DNA of 64,000 nucleotides, taken from positions 1 through 64,000 of IMG/VR virus record IMGVR_UViG_3300027906_002394; one strand, 5' to 3'. Shown piece after piece: positions 48,333 through 56,831 of this stretch (within the stretch, counting starts at the first letter, position 1; the number at the start of each line of letters is the position of its first letter). Position numbers and translations under genes: made by a program. The notes beneath the pieces were generated by a model. It was not told where the DNA came from. It saw only the letters and a program-made list of their open reading frames with translations, and made no database searches. Source of the DNA: a virus.

Positions 48333-49253
48333 ATGTCTGATAAGGTTCACAATTTTATTGTTACAGGCGGATGTGGATTTATAGGTTCACATTTAGTAGA
48401 AGCATTAGTTCTTCACGGGCAGAATGTTCTTGTAATTGATGATATGAGAACTGGCAGTTTTAAACTCGATAGTAAACATGTGAAGTATCTACATCAAGAT
48501 GTTGCATCAGCAATCCCAGTTGGGAAGTTTGACGCAATATTTCACCTAGCCGCCACGCCTAGAATTAGGTTATCACAGAAAGACCCCTTTGGTACTATCA
48601 CAAATAACCTTAATTCAACAATGGTAGTTTCTGAATACGCGAGAAGAGAACGAATTCCTTTGTTTTTCGCTGCCTCTTCTAGTACTCAGTTTCTTCATCA
48701 TCACGATAATCCTTATACATTTTCTAAGTGTGTAAGTGAAGAAATCTTAGAACTTTACCACAAACAATTTAACTTGGAATATCATATGTTATATTTCTAT
48801 AATGTATATGGCCCAAGGGAAGCTGACTATGGAGAATATAGTACGGTAATAAGAGCATTTAAGAAATGCATCCAAAAGAATGAACCTCTTAGGATATTTG
48901 GTAGTGGTAAAAAAGAAAGAGATTTCACTCACATCCATGATGTAATCGATGGTATTCTAAAGTTGTTAACTACAAAGAGAAAACCAAAACATGTACATCT
49001 TGGTTCTGGTAATCCAGTTAGTATAATGGAAATAGCAAACGCATTTAATCATCATGCTGTTCACGAATTCGATAAGAAGGGTGAAGCAGAAGTGACCGAA
49101 TGTGAAAATCCTTATATAGAACCTCAATACGATGTTATTGGATATATCAAAAAATGGAAGAGTGATTATGAGGAAGAAGCTATTTTAAGAAAAATAAACA
49201 AAGATTTTCGTAATGTGGAAGAAAAATATGCCAAAATTGATAGTGGACAATGA
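48333..49253 (+). CDS. NAD-dependent nucleotide-sugar epimerase/dehydratase (SDR)
   Basis: 306 residues. The NAD site is VTGGCGFIGSHLVEAL (residues 10-25), DDM near 45 binds the ribose, AASSSTQFLHHHDNPYTFSK holds the Ser and the Y-x-x-x-K pair, and IFGSGKKERDFTHIHDVIDG is the conserved extended-SDR segment. It would epimerise or dehydrate a UDP- or GDP-sugar. The substrate could be made by the dehydrogenases at 25344 or 39886. Confidence 0.85.
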   Translation: MSDKVHNFIVTGGCGFIGSHLVEALVLHGQNVLVIDDMRTGSFKLDSKHVKYLHQDVASAIPVGKFDAIFHLAATPRIRLSQKDPFGTITNNLNSTMVVSEYARRERIPLFFAASSSTQFLHHHDNPYTFSKCVSEEILELYHKQFNLEYHMLYFYNVYGPREADYGEYSTVIRAFKKCIQKNEPLRIFGSGKKERDFTHIHDVIDGILKLLTTKRKPKHVHLGSGNPVSIMEIANAFNHHAVHEFDKKGEAEVTECENPYIEPQYDVIGYIKKWKSDYEEEAILRKINKDFRNVEEKYAKIDSGQ

Positions 49254-49521
49254 CGAGAAAAAAGAAGAGAAGATTAGTGATGTTGCTTTGGTTACAAAGT
49301 CAGAATTTCAAACATCATCTGAATTCTCTCAGCATATAGAAAAGAAGGCTGTTTCTGCTGGAAACTATATCGATGTATTAGTCGAGTATTGTACCAAAAA
49401 TGACATAGAGATTGAGAGTGTTAAAAAATTATTAACCGCATCTCTAAAAGAAAAGATAAAAGCAGAAGCAATTGGACTTAACTTAGTTAAGGGACAAAAG
49501 TCTTGTAAGTTACCTATATGA
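49228..49521 (+). CDS. 33: Late-transcription co-activator gp33
   Basis: 97 residues from ATG 49228 (49213 possible). It has the gp33 pattern: KKAVSAGNYIDVLVEYCTKN, then IEIESVKKLLTASLKEKI, then AEAIGLNLVKGQKSCKLPI. In T4, gp33 bridges the host RNA polymerase beta flap and the sliding clamp to activate late promoters. It lies in the T4 order 33-59-32. The upstream epimerase gene overlaps it by 26 bases. Confidence 0.85.
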   Translation: MPKLIVDNDEKKEEKISDVALVTKSEFQTSSEFSQHIEKKAVSAGNYIDVLVEYCTKNDIEIESVKKLLTASLKEKIKAEAIGLNLVKGQKSCKLPI

Positions 49522-50090
49522 TTGAACCCTATGAAGTTTATAAGTTATATCTAGCAATTAAACTTCATTTTACTACTAAGTCATATGATGTAGTAAAATA
49601 TAAGGGTAAAGTTAGAGTAAAACCAGAGACCTTTCGTAAAAGAAAGGACATGGTATCTATAAAGAAACTTGCTAGAGATTATAAACGCGAGGAAATAATA
49701 GATTTTTTAGTCGCAAATTTTGTATCTGGAGAACGATGGGGTGGTTTGTTTGATATACAGGCATCCAAAAGATACGAGGATTGGAAGGCAAAGAAGAATC
49801 AGAGAGAATATCTCTTTCAAAGGGATGTCTCAAAAATACTACTAGAGATGGAAAAGCAAAAAGTTGGCGCTTTTTTTGAAAAAAATGGAAAACAGGGCTT
49901 GACTTTTCGTCTGTACTTTGGTAGAATGATCGAAATTGAAACTCTTGTTATATTAGATAAGATTTTCGATTTTGTAGAAGAAACGGATGATATCTTATTA
50001 GAAGATGTTGTACTACTAGTGAAAAAGTATCGCCCGTTTGTTAAGGTGACTGACTCTATGAGAGAAGTCGCTAAAACACTTACTCAATAA
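49518..50090 (+). CDS. 59: Helicase loader gp59
   Basis: 190 residues (T4 gp59 has 217). The N-terminal YEVYKLYLAIKLHFTTKSYD then VVKYKGKVRVKPETFRKRKD, and the LVANFVSGERWGGLFD segment, match the helicase-loader family. It loads the replicative helicase gp41 onto fork DNA coated with gp32. The adjoining gp33 and gp32 genes confirm the assignment. Promoter P10 is inside this gene. Confidence 0.9.
   Translation: MIEPYEVYKLYLAIKLHFTTKSYDVVKYKGKVRVKPETFRKRKDMVSIKKLARDYKREEIIDFLVANFVSGERWGGLFDIQASKRYEDWKAKKNQREYLFQRDVSKILLEMEKQKVGAFFEKNGKQGLTFRLYFGRMIEIETLVILDKIFDFVEETDDILLEDVVLLVKKYRPFVKVTDSMREVAKTLTQ
49899..49927 (+). promoter_or_regulatory. Sigma70-type promoter P10 inside gp59
   Basis: TTGACT at 49899-49904, 17 bp, TAGAAT at 49922-49927, followed directly by GATC. 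It lies about 400 bases upstream of gene 32, which could then be expressed separately from gp59. Confidence 0.6.
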
Positions 50091-50094
50091 CCTG

Positions 50095-50102
50095 TATAAA
50101 TA
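50095..50102 (+). promoter_or_regulatory. T4-type late promoter box before gene 32
   Basis: Exact TATAAATA between gp59 and the 60-residue gene, overlapping its AGGAGT by one base. It may feed gene 32, about 210 bases downstream, since a transcript starting here would lack the ribosome binding site of the small gene. Confidence 0.5.
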
Positions 50103-50114
50103 GGAGTGTACATA

Positions 50115-50297
50115 ATGAGTAGGAAACTACGCCCTCATGATGAAGAGAAGCGTATGAGAAGAGTACCTAGTGAAGATAAAACTAGACTTGACAAATACCA
50201 ACATCTCTTGTATAATGAGGATATGTATGAGTCCAATGAGTTCTTGAATGATTTGGATAAAAAAAGTAAAATACAACGCAAACATAAACCAATATAA
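50115..50297 (+). CDS. Small highly charged protein
   Basis: 60 residues from ATG 50115, with AGGAGT 8-10 bases upstream. It is Lys/Arg/Asp-rich (MSRKLRPHDEEKRMRRVPSE), without a membrane segment. I do not recognise it. It sits between gp59 and gp32. Confidence 0.55.
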   Translation: MSRKLRPHDEEKRMRRVPSEDKTRLDKYQHLLYNEDMYESNEFLNDLDKKSKIQRKHKPI

Positions 50298-50314
50298 CGC
50301 ACAAGGAGAAATAT

Positions 50315-51220
50315 ATGTCGTTTAATACTATAGAAGAGCTACGCAAGTCGCGTGGCAACTTTGACACCCTTCTTAACCAAGTTGAGAAGATGTCTACAAC
50401 TACCACCGAGTCTAATGACGATGGTAGGGAATGGAAACCAACTGTTGACCAAGCTGGAAATGGTTATGCAGTAATCCGATTTTTGCCCCCAGCAAAAGGT
50501 GAAGACCAATATTGGGCAAGACTCTGGACACATGGATTCCAAGGGCCTACTGGGAAGTGGTACATCGAGAATTCTCTCACAACTCTAGGACAACAAGACC
50601 CTGTTTCTGAATTGAACAGCGAATTGTGGAATAGCGGAGTTGAGTCTAACAAAGACATTGCTCGCAAACAAAAGCGTAGGCAGTCTTTTTATTCCAACAT
50701 TATTGTTGTGAAAGACCCATCAAATCCAGAAAGTGAAGGTAATGTATACCTTTATCGTTATGGTAAAAAAATCTTCGACAAAATTCAAGACTTGTTAAAG
50801 CCAGAATTTGAAGATGAAACTCCAGTAAATCCTTTTGATTTCTGGGAAGGCAGAAACTTCAAACTGAAGATTCGTCAAGTTGAGGGATTCCGAAACTATG
50901 ACAAGTCGGAGTTTGAGTCTGCTCCATCACCAGTAGCTGCTGATGATGAAATTGAGGCGATTTGGGCGAAACAACACTCTCTTGCAGAGATTGTAGACCC
51001 ATCTAACTTCAAGTCTTATGAAGACCTTAAATCCAAATTGGATATGGTTCTTCAAGGTGCAAGCAAGGTTCCCACTGCTTCAACTGTTGCAGCCCAGACA
51101 GGCGACATTGAAGATGACTTGTTTGTTAACAAAAACTCTGAAGCAAAGGTAGTCTCCAATGGTTCAGATAGTGATGACGATGCAATGTCGTACTTTGCAA
51201 AACTGGCTGACGATAGTTAA
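50315..51220 (+). CDS. 32: Single-stranded DNA-binding protein gp32
   Basis: 301 residues, the length of T4 gp32. Basic N-terminus (LRKSRGNF) for cooperative binding, an OB-fold core including VIRFLPPAKGEDQYWARLWT, SFYSNIIVVKDPSNP and GKKIFDKIQDLLKPEFED, then an acidic C-terminal tail (DSDDDAMSYFAKLADDS) for protein contacts. The zinc-binding Cys of T4 gp32 are absent: the protein contains no cysteine at all. Strong AAGGAG upstream, terminator downstream, as for an abundant protein. Confidence 0.92.
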   Translation: MSFNTIEELRKSRGNFDTLLNQVEKMSTTTTESNDDGREWKPTVDQAGNGYAVIRFLPPAKGEDQYWARLWTHGFQGPTGKWYIENSLTTLGQQDPVSELNSELWNSGVESNKDIARKQKRRQSFYSNIIVVKDPSNPESEGNVYLYRYGKKIFDKIQDLLKPEFEDETPVNPFDFWEGRNFKLKIRQVEGFRNYDKSEFESAPSPVAADDEIEAIWAKQHSLAEIVDPSNFKSYEDLKSKLDMVLQGASKVPTASTVAAQTGDIEDDLFVNKNSEAKVVSNGSDSDDDAMSYFAKLADDS

Positions 51221-51240
51221 TATCTCAGATTAGTTATGCG

Positions 51241-51273
51241 AGGGGCGGCATAAATAGTGTCGCCCCTTTTTTT
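51241..51273 (+). terminator. Rho-independent terminator after gene 32
   Basis: AGGGGCG (51241-51247) and CGCCCCT (51261-51267) form a perfect stem with a 13-base loop, running into seven T. It ends the gp32 message; the next ATG follows at once at 51274. Confidence 0.92.
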
Positions 51274-52812
51274 ATGGCAGAAATTATGGATGGAATTATA
51301 TTTGGTGGACAACTAGAAGACCTTGGTGGGTCAATTCATAAAGAAGATTCAAGAAACATATCAATAAGGCGCTCGTCTGGTGGACATAAAATTGCCACCT
51401 TTTTGAGGCAGAATGGTTATGATATTGATGTAGTAGATTATGTTCATCGTTGGACACTAGAACAATTAAAAGAATATATTAGACCAATAGCACAGGATTG
51501 TAAGTTCTTTGGGTTTGGTTCTACTTTCTTTTTAGATAGCCCAGTTGTTAAAGAACTGGTAAACTGGTTAAAGGTTCATTACCCACAAATACCGCGTGTC
51601 GCTGGTAGTCAAAATGATAGTATGCGTAGTTTAGATATGGATTGGTATGTCTATGGTTACGGTGAAAATGCTATGTTAGAACTAATGAAACATTTTGATG
51701 GTGGCCCAGAACCGAAACATGTTGATAATATAATTAATGCCTATGTTAATTACAAATCCTTCCCTAGAGATGATTTAACAGTCTCATATCAAGAAAATGA
51801 TTTTATGAACCCAAGAGAAATACTTCTTTTGGAGTTTGCTCGTGGATGTAAGTTTAAATGCAAGTTCTGTAGTTTCCCGATACTAGGTGTCAAGGGTGAT
51901 TACTCTCGTACAGCAGAAAGTGTCTATGATGAGATGTTAGAGAATTATGATAAATGGGGAACAGAACATTATATTGTCTTAGACGAAACATTCAATGATA
52001 GTCCACAGAAGATTGAGAAGTTTGCTAATGTAATAGAGAAACTTCCATTCCAACCAAAGATGACTGCCTATATTCGTGGTGATTTAATCGCTTCGCGTCC
52101 TAAAGATTGGGATAACCTAATCAAGATGGGAATTACATCTCATTTCTATGGTATTGAAAGTATGAACCACAAGGCAGCTAAATCTGTTGGTAAGGGGATG
52201 AATACTGGTAGAATACAGGATGGACTATTAGAAGTTAAAGAATACTTTCTGAAGAATGCTGGATTTTATAAAGGTCATATATCATTAATAGCTGGACTTC
52301 CATATGAAACCATTGATAGTCTACGCGATACAGTAGATTGGTGTTCAGAATACTGGTCTGACCAGAGTTATCATATGAATATATTGATGTTTAAGAACCT
52401 TTATAAACCTTCACTCAATCATAACTCAGAATTCGATTTACATTGGCGAGAATACGGTTATAAGAAGACCAAATTCCCAAAAGATGATATAAAGTGGGAC
52501 TTGAGTATCAATCCTTACTATAAAGTCCTCTACGACTACATGGCGACCTCTGAGGACTATATACAATGGAAGAATGACTATACTACCATGTATGATTGTT
52601 TTAAGTTCTGCGTGGAAGAGTTTAGTCAGGCAAAATTGAAGAATGTACTAGACCCATTCATGTATGATAAGTTCTTTATTGACCCTAGTGTAAGTTGGGA
52701 TGATTTTCAGACACAAAATCATATGGAAAGAAGAGAATCCCATATATTAGAACATGTAGATAATTATATTAAAAAGAAAATATTATCTACCACTACCAAT
52801 ATTCATTTTTAG
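51274..52812 (+). CDS. B12-binding-type radical SAM protein
   Basis: 512 residues (ATG 51274, or 51286). The N-terminal 150 residues have a cobalamin-binding-like Rossmann layout (GHKIATFLRQNGYDIDVVDY, then FFGFGSTFFLDSPVVKELV), without the canonical DxHxxG. The radical SAM motif CKFKCKFC (192, 196, 199) follows in LEFARGCKFKCKFCSFP. Later segments include GHISLIAGLPYETIDSLRD, typical of class B methyltransferase-type radical SAM proteins. It is unrelated in architecture to the seven twitch-type paralogues. Substrate unknown. Converges on the tape-measure-like gene, overlapping by 30 bases. Confidence 0.78.
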   Translation: MAEIMDGIIFGGQLEDLGGSIHKEDSRNISIRRSSGGHKIATFLRQNGYDIDVVDYVHRWTLEQLKEYIRPIAQDCKFFGFGSTFFLDSPVVKELVNWLKVHYPQIPRVAGSQNDSMRSLDMDWYVYGYGENAMLELMKHFDGGPEPKHVDNIINAYVNYKSFPRDDLTVSYQENDFMNPREILLLEFARGCKFKCKFCSFPILGVKGDYSRTAESVYDEMLENYDKWGTEHYIVLDETFNDSPQKIEKFANVIEKLPFQPKMTAYIRGDLIASRPKDWDNLIKMGITSHFYGIESMNHKAAKSVGKGMNTGRIQDGLLEVKEYFLKNAGFYKGHISLIAGLPYETIDSLRDTVDWCSEYWSDQSYHMNILMFKNLYKPSLNHNSEFDLHWREYGYKKTKFPKDDIKWDLSINPYYKVLYDYMATSEDYIQWKNDYTTMYDCFKFCVEEFSQAKLKNVLDPFMYDKFFIDPSVSWDDFQTQNHMERRESHILEHVDNYIKKKILSTTTNIHF

Positions 52813-54591
52813 TTTACTGTCTGGATTTAGAGTACTGTCATCTACCTTAATCACTCCAATATATTGGGTTGACCCGCCAGGCGGAGTTCCAGTTGATGTT
52901 TGCATGGAAGTCATAGCAGATGCAAGTTCTTGATTTGCTTTTATTTGTTTATCAACAACTCTTTGGTCTCTTTTTACAACTTCATTTTGGGCGGTTGTAG
53001 TTGCAGTTTCTAGTGTCATAGAATCTGTATCAACTATTGGTTCTGCACTTTCAAGGTCTGAAGCAAGAGAAGCTTCTAGTTTTTGTTGTTTTGATACTTT
53101 TGGAGTGCCATCTGCTTTAAAGTCTTTACCGTATTTTTCATCCCATGCTTCTTGTTCTTTAGCAAGTCTTTCCTTAGTTGTGTCACTTGCGAACATTGGA
53201 ATTTCTGGTCTCTTTTCAACATTGCCTGCTTCATCAGCATCTTCATTAAGTCCCTCTTGGAGTTCTTTCAATTTCTTCACAATATAATCTTTAATAGCTC
53301 CGTATCTACCTTTGAATCTATCTGGCATATTCACCATGTCAGCATCATGAGGGAATTTTTCTTCTGTTGAGTCGCCGTCTGGGTTACCATACATGTCATT
53401 GTACATGTCTCTCGCAAGAAGACCTAAGTCTACTGTTAAACCACCAGCTACACTTGGAATTGCAACACCAGCTCCTTCAATAGCAGCACCTGCTATATCA
53501 CCTTGGAATAGTCTCCATAATGCCATTCCTGCCCCAGCAACTGCACCAACAACAGGGATTTGTTTTAATCCATATTTCCCCATATTTTTCAGTAGTGATT
53601 TTGCCATTACAGCTTTATCTGCTAATTTGGCAGCATCGTCTACCTTGCTTGTTAGGGTAACCTTCCCTCCTTCTGCTAAGTCTGCTGGATTAACTTTTTT
53701 GGTGGTCAACTTATCATCAATTTTCGATACCTCTCTCAAGTTGCCTTTTTTATCTACTCCAACTTGTGTTCCGTCCTTGGTGATACCAACATTACCTTCC
53801 TTTACGCTAACATCTACTGTTTTGGGAGTTTTTAGTTTATCTTGTTCACCCAGTACACTTTTTACATTGGGGTCTTTACCTTTAAAGAATTTTCCTACAT
53901 CTAGATTTTTTGCTACACCACCTAGTTCTGTTATTTTACCCATCCACTTGGTTGTGAGTTGACTCATTTTCGCAGTTAAAGTAGTACCCCAATCTTCCAT
54001 TCCTTCTTCAACCGCGTCTATATCTTGTTGTTGTTTTTCTCCTTCACCAGCTAACATAGCGCCAAGAGCAGCTCCACCTAATCCAGCAGCTAAGGAAGCA
54101 GAAGTGCCGGCACCTCCTCCGCCGCCTTTGCCTCCACCAAACATTCCCCTTATAGCATTTTCGTCTGGTGGTGGTTTTGCACCTCCAGTACCACTAAAAC
54201 CAGCAGATATTAATGATGTATCTTGGTGAATTTTAACTAGAACTCTTTCTATGTCTTGAAGCTGGTTTATCATAGGGTCATTACCAGCATAGTCTTGTAC
54301 CATCGATGTAGCAGCTTCAGCTGACGAACTTCCGCCAGCGCCTCCACCACCGCCTGAACCTCTACCTATTGGTATGACATTACCACCAGCTCCTGCTCCC
54401 ATGGCGCCATCGCCACCACCCATTTGACCAGATAAATCATTTCCGCCTAGAAAACTTGCTGCTCCATATCCAGTAGCTGCTGCCCCTGCTTTACTGCCGG
54501 GAGCTTTTGTAACTTTGTTTTTACCACCGCCCCTTCTAAATAGGTTTTTTGCACCCGAAGCTATTCTTGCTCCTGCTAACCACCAAGCCAT
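52783..54591 (-). CDS. Probable tape-measure / hub protein (gp29-like)
   Basis: 602 residues, close to T4 gp29 (590). It is Gly/Ala-rich at the N-terminus (GGGGAGGSSS-type stretches, residues 60-100), has a hydrophobic stretch KQIPVVGAVAGAGMALWRLF (about 338-358) and long helical regions toward the C-terminus. Its position after the gp26-like genes fits the T4 order 26-51-27-28-29. It would set tail length and thread the tube. The identity rests on size and context, since low-complexity sequence obscures homology. Confidence 0.5.
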   Translation of the reverse strand: MAWWLAGARIASGAKNLFRRGGGKNKVTKAPGSKAGAAATGYGAASFLGGNDLSGQMGGGDGAMGAGAGGNVIPIGRGSGGGGGAGGSSSAEAATSMVQDYAGNDPMINQLQDIERVLVKIHQDTSLISAGFSGTGGAKPPPDENAIRGMFGGGKGGGGGAGTSASLAAGLGGAALGAMLAGEGEKQQQDIDAVEEGMEDWGTTLTAKMSQLTTKWMGKITELGGVAKNLDVGKFFKGKDPNVKSVLGEQDKLKTPKTVDVSVKEGNVGITKDGTQVGVDKKGNLREVSKIDDKLTTKKVNPADLAEGGKVTLTSKVDDAAKLADKAVMAKSLLKNMGKYGLKQIPVVGAVAGAGMALWRLFQGDIAGAAIEGAGVAIPSVAGGLTVDLGLLARDMYNDMYGNPDGDSTEEKFPHDADMVNMPDRFKGRYGAIKDYIVKKLKELQEGLNEDADEAGNVEKRPEIPMFASDTTKERLAKEQEAWDEKYGKDFKADGTPKVSKQQKLEASLASDLESAEPIVDTDSMTLETATTTAQNEVVKRDQRVVDKQIKANQELASAMTSMQTSTGTPPGGSTQYIGVIKVDDSTLNPDSKLKMNIGSGR

Positions 54592-54780
54592 TTATTGTCT
54601 CCATTTATCCGATTTAGCATCTTCTCTCTTTTTCTTTAAATGTTGGATTAACATTGAAATGTATACTTGCCTTTCCCACGGAACCCAACTCTCTATTTCT
54701 GTTAAACTATATTTATGTTCTTGCATAAGTAGAAAGTTAGTTTTAAAATAATTTTCTAAATTCTCATGAAAAAGGCTCAT
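54592..54780 (-). CDS. Small tail/baseplate assembly protein (WVPWER motif)
   Basis: 62 residues. The motif ESWVPWERQVYISMLIQHLK is the hallmark of a small protein encoded right after gp26-like genes in many myoviruses. It may be a chaperone for the tape-measure or hub. I do not firmly know whether it corresponds to gp51. It sits between the gp26-like and tape-measure-like genes with 4-base and 0-base spacing. Confidence 0.6.
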   Translation of the reverse strand: MSLFHENLENYFKTNFLLMQEHKYSLTEIESWVPWERQVYISMLIQHLKKKREDAKSDKWRQ

Positions 54781-55472
54781 ACGAAAAAATCGTAGTACCC
54801 ATTCAAGTAAGCGGTATTCTTTTTCTCACATTTTGGACAGTCATAATCCACATAATTCTCAATTACTGGCATTGTCTCAAAAAACTTTTTAATATGAGAG
54901 AATTGTTCTGTGGTTAAGTTGTCTATAAACTCCGCCCTGTCCGATTCAGTTAAATCTTCGTAGATTGCCTCCCCTTGGAAAATTTTCTCGATACACACTT
55001 CAGCGACTTTAAACAAATCCTGTTCTGTTTCTGATTTACCTATTTCTATCATCTCACTAGCATTTGGGTATCTCATTTCAAGTGACATCTCATTTCCAAG
55101 TTGTACTGTTTTATCGTGACCTTCAGTCTCATATAATTTAAAAGTATCCAATGATATTTCTATATCAATTGGTGCTTCACAATGACCGCAAAGAAGTCTC
55201 GCGTCTATTTTATCTGATATTGAAACCTTTCTCAGTTCCAAGAAAATTTGTTGCATATCAAAAATGGGTATCTTTTCCCCATCAACCTTACCGAAAGAAC
55301 AATTGGTTACCACTTGTTGAGTGGCTTTTATCATTTCTTCTTCCTCTTTGGTTTCATTTGCTAATACAAGTAATTTTTCCTCTTTTACTAGGAAAGGCCT
55401 GAATTTCACTTTCTTACCTAGAGAGTGAACATGAACATCTATCAGAGGATGTTCAGTTATTGGTAGTGCCAT
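54777..55472 (-). CDS. 26: gp26-like baseplate hub protein, copy B
   Basis: 231 residues from the ATG at 55472, preceded by GGAGGA. Shares with copy A the start LP-x-x-E-x-PL-x-D and the segments VKFRPFLVKEEKLL, CSFGKVDGEKIPIFDMQQIF and FFETMPVIENYVDYDCPKCE. Two C-x-x-C pairs (CGHC and CPKC) probably bind zinc. In T4, gp26 is a minor hub component required for hub assembly. Two tandem copies are present. Confidence 0.8.
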   Translation of the reverse strand: MALPITEHPLIDVHVHSLGKKVKFRPFLVKEEKLLVLANETKEEEEMIKATQQVVTNCSFGKVDGEKIPIFDMQQIFLELRKVSISDKIDARLLCGHCEAPIDIEISLDTFKLYETEGHDKTVQLGNEMSLEMRYPNASEMIEIGKSETEQDLFKVAEVCIEKIFQGEAIYEDLTESDRAEFIDNLTTEQFSHIKKFFETMPVIENYVDYDCPKCEKKNTAYLNGYYDFFV

Positions 55473-55473
55473 A

Positions 55474-56181
55474 TTATCCTCCAAACCTATCGTTATGGAA
55501 ACCAAAATATCCATTCATAATTTCGATATTTTCTGCTTCACAATGCGAACAATTAAACTCTATTATATTTCTAACCACTGGCATGGTTTCAAAAAATAAC
55601 TTTATAATATTAAACTCTTGTCTTGTCAACGAATCGACAAACTCTATTTTATCTTCAGATGGAATATCATTCCACACAGCAGTATCTTGTTCTATTTCTT
55701 CAATACACAAACCTGCTAAATCATAAAATTCCGCGTATTCTTTTCCTTCTGTCATCTCAAATAATTCTTTTGCTGTTGGGTATCTCATAGTTACAACTAA
55801 GTTATCTCTTATTGGAAATACTGGTTTATGTCTTTCATCATATACCGTTTCAAAATTATCTATTTGAATATCAACTATATTTCCTTCTCCACATTCATCA
55901 CATAATATCAGCCACTCTGGCATCTCTATACCAGAAATTTTTGTTAATTGAATCCATATGTTTTGTAGGTCAAAGATGGGTAAAGTAAATCCATCCACTT
56001 TACCCAAAGAACAATTAGTAATACATTTGCTTAATGTTTCTATTGATTCAGAACGACTCTGTTCTTTTAAGTTTTCAAATAGTTTTTCCTCTTTAACCAG
56101 AAATGGTCTAAAAGGAATTTTTTTATCTAGTTGAAAAACATATATGTCCGTCAACGGATATTCCGCTTTTGGCAGCGTCAT
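55474..56181 (-). CDS. 26: gp26-like baseplate hub protein, copy A
   Basis: 235 residues, immediately upstream (transcriptionally) of copy B. It shares the segments IPFRPFLVKEEKLFENL, CSLGKVDGFTLPIFDLQNIW and FFETMPVVRNIIEFNCSHCE. The Cys pairs are CDEC and CSHC. It extends slightly at the C-terminus (GYFGFHNDRFGG). The divergence between the copies suggests specialisation, perhaps a heteromeric hub piece. Confidence 0.8.
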   Translation of the reverse strand: MTLPKAEYPLTDIYVFQLDKKIPFRPFLVKEEKLFENLKEQSRSESIETLSKCITNCSLGKVDGFTLPIFDLQNIWIQLTKISGIEMPEWLILCDECGEGNIVDIQIDNFETVYDERHKPVFPIRDNLVVTMRYPTAKELFEMTEGKEYAEFYDLAGLCIEEIEQDTAVWNDIPSEDKIEFVDSLTRQEFNIIKLFFETMPVVRNIIEFNCSHCEAENIEIMNGYFGFHNDRFGG

Positions 56182-56198
56182 AACAAACCTCCAATAAT

Positions 56199-56831
56199 TT
56201 AATCAACCCAATCATTAATGTTATCTGCAATCTTACTTTTAATTGCATTTTTGAAACTATTCTTACGGAAATTGAGTAATCCAAATAATTTTTCTGAATC
56301 TCTCGAATCAACCGCACGAGAAGACCACCTTCTAAAAGCAAAAGTACAATTGACTCTGACAATGCCTTCAGCACTTTGCCCCATTGGTAAAATATTCATG
56401 AGTCTTGGAAACGCATCATATAATTTCCATCCTGTTACCCTATTGTCTTCTCTATCTAAGGCAAAAACTTCAACCTGTCCAACATGTTCATCTGGAAAAC
56501 TTACTTCTTTTGATATTGGATTCGCAATAATGGTCATCCAGTTTTCAAAGTAAGACCTAACATCCCAATTATCATCACAGAAAAATGTAAATGCTGCTGT
56601 GTCTCCAAAGTATTCTACACCATGAGCTCTTTGTTCCGTCCAATGACTTATCATAGTTGGTGTCCATTTTATTTGCAGGCCTGGAATTTGAGCTTCCTCG
56701 CATAGCAATGATACTTCTCTATCATCTGTAAATTTTTGGGGACTGCTAATTACAATTTCAAATCTATTAGACCTAGCAAGGTCATTCTTTCTAACCTTAC
56801 TAATGAAATCTCTTGTTTTAAAATAAGCCAT
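56199..56831 (-). CDS. Tail-tube-fold protein (gp54/gp19-like)
   Basis: 210 residues. The segment FEIVISSPQKF, then EEAQIPGLQIKWTPTMISHW, then FGDTAAFTFFCDDNWDVRSY, then FENWMTIIANPISKE, and YDAFPRLMNILPMGQSAEGI follow the order of the gp19 tail-tube family. Such folds occur in gp19 (tube, 163 residues) and gp54 (tube initiator, about 320). Its place beside hub genes and away from gp18 argues for the initiator gp54; length is intermediate. It acts in the tail at the baseplate-tube junction. Confidence 0.6.
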   Translation of the reverse strand: MAYFKTRDFISKVRKNDLARSNRFEIVISSPQKFTDDREVSLLCEEAQIPGLQIKWTPTMISHWTEQRAHGVEYFGDTAAFTFFCDDNWDVRSYFENWMTIIANPISKEVSFPDEHVGQVEVFALDREDNRVTGWKLYDAFPRLMNILPMGQSAEGIVRVNCTFAFRRWSSRAVDSRDSEKLFGLLNFRKNSFKNAIKSKIADNINDWVD

